Positions 24,387 to 29,245 of a stretch of 29,245 nt of DNA are shown one piece after another. A program made the translations under genes and the position numbers. The stretch comes from a virus, in IMG/VR virus record IMGVR_UViG_3300025687_000218, positions 1-29,245 of that record; one strand, 5' to 3'. Position 1 is the first letter of the stretch, and each line of letters opens with the position of its first letter. The notes under the pieces were generated by a model. It was given only the letters and a program-made list of their open reading frames with translations, made no database searches and was not told the origin of the DNA.

Positions 24387-24760
24387 TGTTGCTCAATGAT
24401 CTTTATAATCGCAAGTTCGATAATAAGAAAGTCAATATCATGAACAAGATGGTCACCGAACTCAGCATCTATATGAACGAGACTGAGTTAGATCGTTGTA
24501 TGGACTTCATGTTTCAGATTGAGACTAGCAAGTTCGATATCAATCCAACAGTTGGTGACTGTCAATCACAGTTAAGATTAATATTAGGAAGTGATCGCTA
24601 TGAAGAAATCGTTAGCAAATGGAAAGAAAACAATCAAAAAATATTATCAGTCTTTGGTACGCTCAAGTACAAAAGTAAAAAAGACACTACTGACAAAACT
24701 CTTTACGATGGCTTGGATCCAGAAGATGATCCAAATGACTGGGAAAAAATCTATGTATAA
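24386..24760 (+). CDS. Hypothetical protein (124 aa)
   Basis: This 124-residue helical protein begins MLLNDLYNRKFDNKKVNIMN and ends in an acidic DGLDPEDDPNDWEKIYV. Its ATG overlaps the upstream stop, with an AAGGAG site 10 bases before. No known family is recognised. It precedes the terminase small subunit candidate by a 67-base gap that holds a tiny Lys/Pro-rich frame. Confidence 0.65.
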   Translation: MLLNDLYNRKFDNKKVNIMNKMVTELSIYMNETELDRCMDFMFQIETSKFDINPTVGDCQSQLRLILGSDRYEEIVSKWKENNQKILSVFGTLKYKSKKDTTDKTLYDGLDPEDDPNDWEKIYV

Positions 24761-24800
24761 ACCAAAGAAACCAAAACCAAGACCTAAAAAATCAATATGA
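24753..24800 (+). CDS. Tiny Lys/Pro-rich peptide (15 aa), doubtful
   Basis: A 15-codon frame, MYKPKKPKPRPKKSI, overlaps the end of the upstream gene and stops at TGA 24798. Very short basic Lys/Pro peptides do occur beside packaging genes in some phages, and this one is a clean K-P pattern. It has no clear ribosome site, so it may simply be noise. Confidence 0.25.
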   Translation: MYKPKKPKPRPKKSI

Positions 24801-24827
24801 TTTATAAAAGCGATGGGAGCATTATAA

Positions 24828-25172
24828 ATGTCAGAAGAAGTAAAGAAGAACTGGGGCGGGAAACGAGCGGGATCGGGTCGCAAGAAAGGCATGATACAGA
24901 AACTATCAGGCAGCGAACTATTGAAACAGATACAGAGAACGACTGGCAAAAGGTTCGAGCAATTATTGGCTGAGCATTACCGCGATAGTTTTTTGCGTGA
25001 AGACTGGCAAGCAGTGCGTGACTATGAAAAGACCATACTCAGCAAAGTCATAGCAGACAAAGTTGATGTGACTAGCAATGGTGAGAGCATAGCACCAACA
25101 TATACATTCAAAGAGAAGGAATTACCTGATTGGAACAATTTACCAGTAACGATAACGACAAAACAAAAATAG
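24828..25172 (+). CDS. Terminase small subunit (putative)
   Basis: This 114-residue protein starts with a basic, glycine-rich KNWGGKRAGSGRKKGMI segment (residues 7-23), typical of the N-terminal DNA-binding part of many phage small terminases. A helical middle (SELLKQIQRTTGKRFEQLLA) follows, and the end has the common 'VDVTSNGES' turn at about 78-86. The small subunit recognises viral DNA and feeds it to the large subunit. A GGGAG ribosome site is present. It is separated from the large terminase gene by two genes, which is unusual. Confidence 0.7.
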   Translation: MSEEVKKNWGGKRAGSGRKKGMIQKLSGSELLKQIQRTTGKRFEQLLAEHYRDSFLREDWQAVRDYEKTILSKVIADKVDVTSNGESIAPTYTFKEKELPDWNNLPVTITTKQK

Positions 25173-25879
25173 CATTTGTTTTAGGTAATGGTCGTAGCAG
25201 ATTGAGTTTTGACATCGGTAAGTTGTCAAAATATGGTACTGTATATGGTTGTAATCGCATCTATGATCATCTATTTCCAGACTATCTAGTTGCCGTTGAC
25301 AAAGCAATGATAGACATGCTGTTATTGGATGACATACAAAAGAAAACAAAAATCGTCATCGATAAACGCATATATGACAAACATTATGGTAACACTAGAT
25401 CATTAGATCATATTGATCCATTTGTTCATGGTATCATAGATAGCGGTAATCTAGCCTGTATGTTAGCAGCACAACATGGACATACTCAAGTATTCATGAT
25501 TGGATTCGACTATATCAGCCAAGATGGTTATCACAATAATGTCTATAGCGGTAAGAAACCATATAAAGACAAACATCAAACACATACGTTACCGATCAGC
25601 GTAGAGAATTGGTATAAGAAATGCCAGATCGTCATCAATAGATATGATAAGGTTTTATTCGCACGTATCAATAATAATGATTATGTGCCACCTATACAAG
25701 CATTGAACTTTGTCAATCTTTTACCAGAAGATTTCGATAAATTGTTTCCAGATATCTATGATTGTGATATCAACATACCACGATCATATAAACCAATAAT
25801 CGATAAATTACCTAAGCGCGGCGGGCGTGTCATGATACAAGCACCCTTGACACATGGAATGGTCAGATGGAAAAAATAG
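25130..25879 (+). CDS. GNG-motif protein, GT42/DUF115-like (copy 2)
   Basis: The 249-residue product starts at TTG 25130, supported by an AGAAGGA site about 11 bases upstream and the lack of any ATG before the first conserved block. Visible blocks are IAFVLGNGRSRLSFDIGKL, YGCNRIYDHLFPDYLVAVD, IDSGNLACMLAAQHGHTQVF and MIGFDY, the same series as in the 23514 protein. They resemble CstI/CstII (GT42) and DUF115 proteins that bind CMP-sugars. The gene overlaps the terminase small subunit by 43 bases and the glycosyltransferase gene by 13, suggesting a shared transcript. The activity is inferred, not shown. Confidence 0.6.
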   Translation: MEQFTSNDNDKTKIAFVLGNGRSRLSFDIGKLSKYGTVYGCNRIYDHLFPDYLVAVDKAMIDMLLLDDIQKKTKIVIDKRIYDKHYGNTRSLDHIDPFVHGIIDSGNLACMLAAQHGHTQVFMIGFDYISQDGYHNNVYSGKKPYKDKHQTHTLPISVENWYKKCQIVINRYDKVLFARINNNDYVPPIQALNFVNLLPEDFDKLFPDIYDCDINIPRSYKPIIDKLPKRGGRVMIQAPLTHGMVRWKK

Positions 25880-26526
25880 TCAACATCATCACTGTCAAGC
25901 ATGGAACTAAGTATGGGCCAGAATACGTTAACAAGATGTATAACATGGTCTATCGTAACATCACTATGCCGTTCCGTTTTTATTGCGTGACTGATGATAG
26001 TCATGGATTAGAAAAAAACATAAGACCTGTCATGCTGCCAGAAGATTATCTTTACAAGGGCTGGTGGTGTAAACCATATATCTTTAAGACAGGATTGTTT
26101 AAAGATGGTGTCAATTTCTATATCGATCTAGATATGGTGATCTTGCGCAACATAGATTGTTTCATGACACACATGCCTGGGCAATTTATTGGATTGCGTA
26201 ACTATCTATATCTGCGCGAGAACCATGACGGACATCAGAGCCTAGCGAGCGGTATTATGCGCTGGGAGAACAACACATACAACATGATACATGAACGTCT
26301 ACAACGCGATGATACCATAGTTCAGAGTTATCACGGTGATCAAGATTATATATGGCATTATCATAGACATGACATCAAGTTCTATCCAGATGAATGGACT
26401 ATGAGTTATAAATGGGATCATGTCAGAGATTTTAAAGTATTACCTACAACAAAAATATTAGTGTTTCACGGTGAACCAAGACCGCATCAAGTCACTGATG
26501 AAATCGTGTTGGATAATTGGATATGA
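25867..26526 (+). CDS. Glycosyltransferase-like protein
   Basis: This 219-residue protein has the layout of small GT-A glycosyltransferases. VNIITVKHGTKYGPEYVNKM lies at its start. RFYCVTDD (37-44), KGWWCKPYIFKTGLF (64-78) and the metal-binding FYIDLDMVI with D87-x-D89 follow. A late LASGIMRWE block and an HGDQDYIWHY block are also present. The family transfers sugars from nucleotide donors. It sits between the GNG-motif gene and the large terminase, overlapping both. Targets could be host surface glycans, virion proteins or modified DNA bases. Confidence 0.75.
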   Translation: MEKIVNIITVKHGTKYGPEYVNKMYNMVYRNITMPFRFYCVTDDSHGLEKNIRPVMLPEDYLYKGWWCKPYIFKTGLFKDGVNFYIDLDMVILRNIDCFMTHMPGQFIGLRNYLYLRENHDGHQSLASGIMRWENNTYNMIHERLQRDDTIVQSYHGDQDYIWHYHRHDIKFYPDEWTMSYKWDHVRDFKVLPTTKILVFHGEPRPHQVTDEIVLDNWI

Positions 26527-27959
26527 ATGTCGATCTAGAACTATATGGCGAGCAAGCGACATTATTGCGCGACATGCTTGATAGTGACAAGCATTGTATA
26601 CATATCGTGCCTGTAGGTAGTGGTAAGACGTTCTTAGCAAGCATCGCATTACCAATATTCGCATCAAATGAAAAATACCATAAGGGCAAAGATATCATAT
26701 ATTCTGCGCCTACTGGTGCTATGATCAAATCACTTATATGGGAACCATTAAAAAAGAGTTGTATAAATTATTATAATTTGCGTGATGGTATCGACATCAA
26801 CAACAGCGAACTTACCATAAGATTTCCAAATGGTGTGTTCATACGTTGTAAATCAGCAGAACAACGTGAGAACTTACGCGGTCTGAACGTTGGCGTATGG
26901 ATCGCTGACGAAGCGGCATTATACACAAGTGATACACTACAAGAGATAACCAACAGACTTAGACCCAGCGTAGGTCAACCAGACTCAGCAGGTAGATTGG
27001 TCGTGATATCGACACCAAACGGTGCGGGACCATTATATGATCTATTCAAGATGGCTCTTGATAGACCAGAGAAATACATCGTGCGTCATTTCAATTATGA
27101 GCAGATGCGCTCAGGTAATCTAGATTACATCAATGAACAAAAAAGAATATTGAGCCCATTAAAGTTTGCGCAAGACTATCTATGTGCTTGGGAAAGTGTC
27201 GCTGATCAGTTTTATTATACTTTCAACCTACATAAACATACAGTTGATGAGATAGTAGATCGTAATGGTGATCTATATACGTTCCATGACTTTAACAAGC
27301 GCGTGATGTGCGCTATAGTCGCGCAAGTCATAAAAGCAGGTGAAGAAGATGGTAAGATTGAGATACTTAAAAGTTATGCGATTCCGGATTGCTCAACTGA
27401 AGGCATCGCTGATGCGATACGCCGTGACTTTCCGAAACGACGCATTAGTTCAATCATTGACATGTCAGGCACACAAGTCAATAGGGATACGACAAGCCCT
27501 TTCGGAATCACAGATCGTATCATTCTTGAGAAATATGGTTTTTCCATCGTCAACTCAAGAAAGAGTAATCCTCTTGTTAGTGATACTGATAACACATGTA
27601 ATTCCTTTATTAATAGGAATGGATTGGTAATAAAGAAAGACGATAAATACTTATTAGAAGCGTTACAGACTTATCACTTTGAAGATGGTAGTCGCAAACG
27701 CTTAGTCAAATATACTGAGCAAAAGTACGCTCATATAGACGGCTTAGGAGACGCACTGAGATATGGCATACATCATTTGTTCCCTATCACATATGGACAG
27801 AGTTTTCCAGAATATGTTGGTATGGATCCAAGATATGCTAGGGCAAACGATCCAGCAAACAAATACTTGCCAGACAGTCCATTATATCCAGGCGGACCTA
27901 GTTGGGAAGAAATCGTTAATGGTGAAGAAAATAATCAAGATTACATGGTTTGGGAATAA
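26523..27959 (+). CDS. Terminase large subunit
   Basis: The 478-residue protein is the DNA-packaging motor and nuclease. The ATPase domain shows Walker A PVGSGKTF (30-37), Walker B VGVWIADEAA with D129-E130, and motif III VISTPNG (161-167). The nuclease domain starts with FHDFNKRV (D256), continues with a SIIDMSG strand and ends with a DGLGDALRYGIHHLF helix, whose aspartates are likely metal ligands. It docks on the portal made by the gene across the junction. The chosen ATG overlaps the upstream stop (ATGA); a TTG at 26517 would add only two residues. Length is typical of the family. Confidence 0.95.
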   Translation: MNVDLELYGEQATLLRDMLDSDKHCIHIVPVGSGKTFLASIALPIFASNEKYHKGKDIIYSAPTGAMIKSLIWEPLKKSCINYYNLRDGIDINNSELTIRFPNGVFIRCKSAEQRENLRGLNVGVWIADEAALYTSDTLQEITNRLRPSVGQPDSAGRLVVISTPNGAGPLYDLFKMALDRPEKYIVRHFNYEQMRSGNLDYINEQKRILSPLKFAQDYLCAWESVADQFYYTFNLHKHTVDEIVDRNGDLYTFHDFNKRVMCAIVAQVIKAGEEDGKIEILKSYAIPDCSTEGIADAIRRDFPKRRISSIIDMSGTQVNRDTTSPFGITDRIILEKYGFSIVNSRKSNPLVSDTDNTCNSFINRNGLVIKKDDKYLLEALQTYHFEDGSRKRLVKYTEQKYAHIDGLGDALRYGIHHLFPITYGQSFPEYVGMDPRYARANDPANKYLPDSPLYPGGPSWEEIVNGEENNQDYMVWE

Positions 27960-27962
27960 CAA

Positions 27963-28490
27963 ATGAAAAAGTACGATATCATATTATGCGATCCACCCTG
28001 GGATTATAAAGGTCAAAAGCAACATGCTGGAAAAGGAAAAAATGATACAGGTGGTGCTATCAAACATTATCCTACCATGACGGTAAAGGAAATGATAAAA
28101 CAAATCAATGTCATACAATATGCCAAAAAAGATTGTTTATTATTCATGTGGACTACATGGCCACATCTTGATCAAGCGATAGAACTAGGTCGTGGATGGG
28201 GCTTTAGATATGTACACACGCCATTTATCTGGAACAAATGTAAGACAAATCCTGGATATTATACGTTGACACAGACAGAACCAGTATTGTGTTTTAAAGT
28301 AGGTAAAATACCTACACCACGCGGTGCTAGAAATATAAGACAACTAGTAGAGGTACCTAGAACAAGACATAGCGAAAAACCTCAAGTAATTAATGCTTTA
28401 ATTGATATGATGTTCCCTACACAAGATAAACTTGAGATGTTTGCTAGACGCAAATATAATGATTGGGATGTATGGGGCAATGAAGTTTAA
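27963..28490 (+). CDS. MT-A70-family adenine methyltransferase
   Basis: This 175-residue protein begins with a strand leading into the catalytic DPPW motif at 10-13 (YDIILCDPPWDYKG). YPTMTVKEM, a CLLFMWTT strand and the late PRTRHSEKPQVINALIDMMF block follow, which together define the MT-A70 family of N6-adenine methyltransferases. In phages such enzymes usually methylate adenines in DNA, which can protect against host restriction or mark DNA for packaging. It lies three bases after the terminase stop and next to an HNH endonuclease gene. No partner restriction enzyme or target-recognition domain is evident, so the target sequence is unknown. Confidence 0.88.
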   Translation: MKKYDIILCDPPWDYKGQKQHAGKGKNDTGGAIKHYPTMTVKEMIKQINVIQYAKKDCLLFMWTTWPHLDQAIELGRGWGFRYVHTPFIWNKCKTNPGYYTLTQTEPVLCFKVGKIPTPRGARNIRQLVEVPRTRHSEKPQVINALIDMMFPTQDKLEMFARRKYNDWDVWGNEV

Positions 28491-28505
28491 AAGGAGACGA
28501 CTATA

Positions 28506-28946
28506 ATGATTACACCAGTATATGATAGATTGATAAGAAGGATACGCAAGACTAAATCAGGTTGTTGGGAATGGATGGGCGCGACCAACAACGCAGGATA
28601 TGGATTCATACGAGATGAACCACGTTTTACATGTGGTATGATCACAGTACATCGTGTGATGGCAAGACATGTAGGTTTCGATATTGAAAATAATGAGATA
28701 CAACATAAATGCTTGAATAAAATATGTGTCAATCCTCATCATCTGACTACAGGAACTGTCCGTGATCGTAGCGACAGGGTTTTGAAAAAATACGGTCACA
28801 AATACATGTATCCTAAAAAGACATACATCACATGCGAACATTGTAATGGTACAAGTTATTTCGCATGGTTCAGTAGACAGCACAAAGATTGCTATCCTGG
28901 CATGTTACAAAGTATACATGAAAACTTACACAAAAAGCATAAATAA
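28506..28946 (+). CDS. HNH endonuclease
   Basis: This 146-residue protein has the HNH_3-like pattern found in phage homing-type nucleases. An early SGCWEWMGATNNAGYGFIRD block precedes VHRV (H49), then EIQHKCLNKICVNPHHL (H67, N72, H79). A C-terminal CxxC (ITCEHCNG) may bind zinc. HNH enzymes beside terminases assist packaging in some phages; others are free-standing homing endonucleases. A strong AAGGAGACG ribosome site lies 11 bases before the ATG. The stop overlaps the promoter-like box at 28938. Confidence 0.85.
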   Translation: MITPVYDRLIRRIRKTKSGCWEWMGATNNAGYGFIRDEPRFTCGMITVHRVMARHVGFDIENNEIQHKCLNKICVNPHHLTTGTVRDRSDRVLKKYGHKYMYPKKTYITCEHCNGTSYFAWFSRQHKDCYPGMLQSIHENLHKKHK

Positions 28947-28950
28947 TTAA
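28938..28950 (+). promoter_or_regulatory. T4-late-like box before junction gene
   Basis: CATAAATAATTAA at 28938-28950 keeps the ATAAATA core and predicts +1 at 28951, followed by a GGAGAC ribosome site and the ATG at 28970. It would drive the small acidic gene and, across the junction, the portal and head genes. It overlaps the HNH stop codon, so chance is possible. Confidence 0.4.
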
Positions 28951-28969
28951 CACATATGGAGACACGACC

Positions 28970-29245
28970 ATGTTGGATATCGTAAACGAAGTCTATTCAT
29001 TGATGAAGGAATATGTTCCCAGTGAAAGCCTAGATGATGCGGCAGATGATGTCGTGAACCATCTCATGGATATGGGATATAGCGCCAATCAGATTGAGAT
29101 GGCATGCGGTGAGCATAATGAGATCATGGATGCTGTGCGCAGATCAGATACATTCACTCAAGTCAGTGAAGATTACATGGACGATGAATATGCCGATGAA
29201 GATTATTCAGAAGGATATGCAGGCTATGTATATCAAGATATGAAT
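28970..29245 (+). CDS. 5' part of small acidic junction-spanning protein
   Basis: The gene starts at ATG 28970 with a GGAGACACGACC ribosome site and runs off the window end. Its remainder is at 1-163, giving about 93 residues. Residues 15-55 (YVPSESLDDAADDVVNHLMD, then MGYSANQIEMACGEHNEIMD) resemble a three-helix UBA-like fold with the MGY loop seen in UBA domains, though this is only a pattern match. The C-terminal half is acidic and tyrosine-rich. It sits between the HNH gene and the portal gene, so a packaging or head-assembly accessory role is possible. Confidence 0.75.
   Translation, partial: MLDIVNEVYSLMKEYVPSESLDDAADDVVNHLMDMGYSANQIEMACGEHNEIMDAVRRSDTFTQVSEDYMDDEYADEDYSEGYAGYVYQDMN
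29089..29245. repeat. Terminal direct repeat, right copy
   Basis: This copy matches bases 1-157 except at 29117 (A rather than G) and 29119 (T rather than C), both in one codon. It shows the sequence closes on itself. Confidence 0.9.

Noticed and set aside
27643-27649. ATAAATA inside the terminase gene
   Set aside because: It is within a coding region with no gene start nearby, and I treat it as a chance match and as the background level for the motif.

Overview
The window is an essentially complete small genome of a tailed bacteriophage (Caudoviricetes). The absence of a recognisable sheath gene, a lambda-type tail-chaperone frameshift and a 740-residue tape measure point to siphovirus morphology. 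The first 157 bases recur at the end (1-157 = 29089-29245, two mismatches in one codon), and one small gene runs across the junction. The molecule is therefore circular or terminally redundant, with a unit of about 29,088 bp, and the window start is arbitrary. The DNA is AT-rich and compact. All genes but one probable small one lie on the + strand. The enzyme families resemble those of aquatic phages; no host can be named from the sequence.

Layout: (a) 179-5206, head and neck genes: portal, scaffold-like protein, major capsid protein, two connector or completion candidates, probable tail-tube protein, then a strong terminator. (b) 5276-13259, tail assembly: small ORF, tail chaperones G and G-T joined by a -1 frameshift at GGGAAAG, an HK97 gp10-like protein, tape measure, two minor tail proteins, an acetyltransferase-like protein and a gpJ-like tip protein. 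(c) 13300-20363, fibre and adsorption genes: beta-rich fibres, a propeller-like protein, a 1016-residue fibre with a collagen-like stalk and SIAIG-type repeats, and a small membrane protein. (d) 20364-22246, a non-coding-rich region: a predicted roughly 90-nt RNA, a terminator, a SAM methyltransferase gene, then 1.16 kb packed with hairpins and holding one probable minus-strand gene. (e) 22247-24800, small accessory genes, the first behind a consensus sigma70-type promoter. (f) 24828-29245, packaging and DNA modification: TerS-like protein, a GNG-motif protein, a glycosyltransferase, TerL, an MT-A70 methyltransferase, an HNH endonuclease and the junction gene, leading back to portal.

The most unusual signal is a recurrent intergenic box, ATAAATA followed by an AT-rich run, which closely resembles the T4 late promoter TATAAATACTATT. 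By eye, eight of nine plus-strand copies lie at gene boundaries. One copy places +1 exactly on the first base of an 11-bp stem closing a predicted RNA at 20372-20457. At two other gene starts the predicted +1 falls within the ATG, suggesting leaderless mRNAs. No late sigma factor, RNA polymerase, DNA polymerase, helicase, primase, integrase or endolysin is recognisable. The phage either relies heavily on its host, carries unrecognised replication genes, or depends on a T4-like helper. The last option is speculative but testable.
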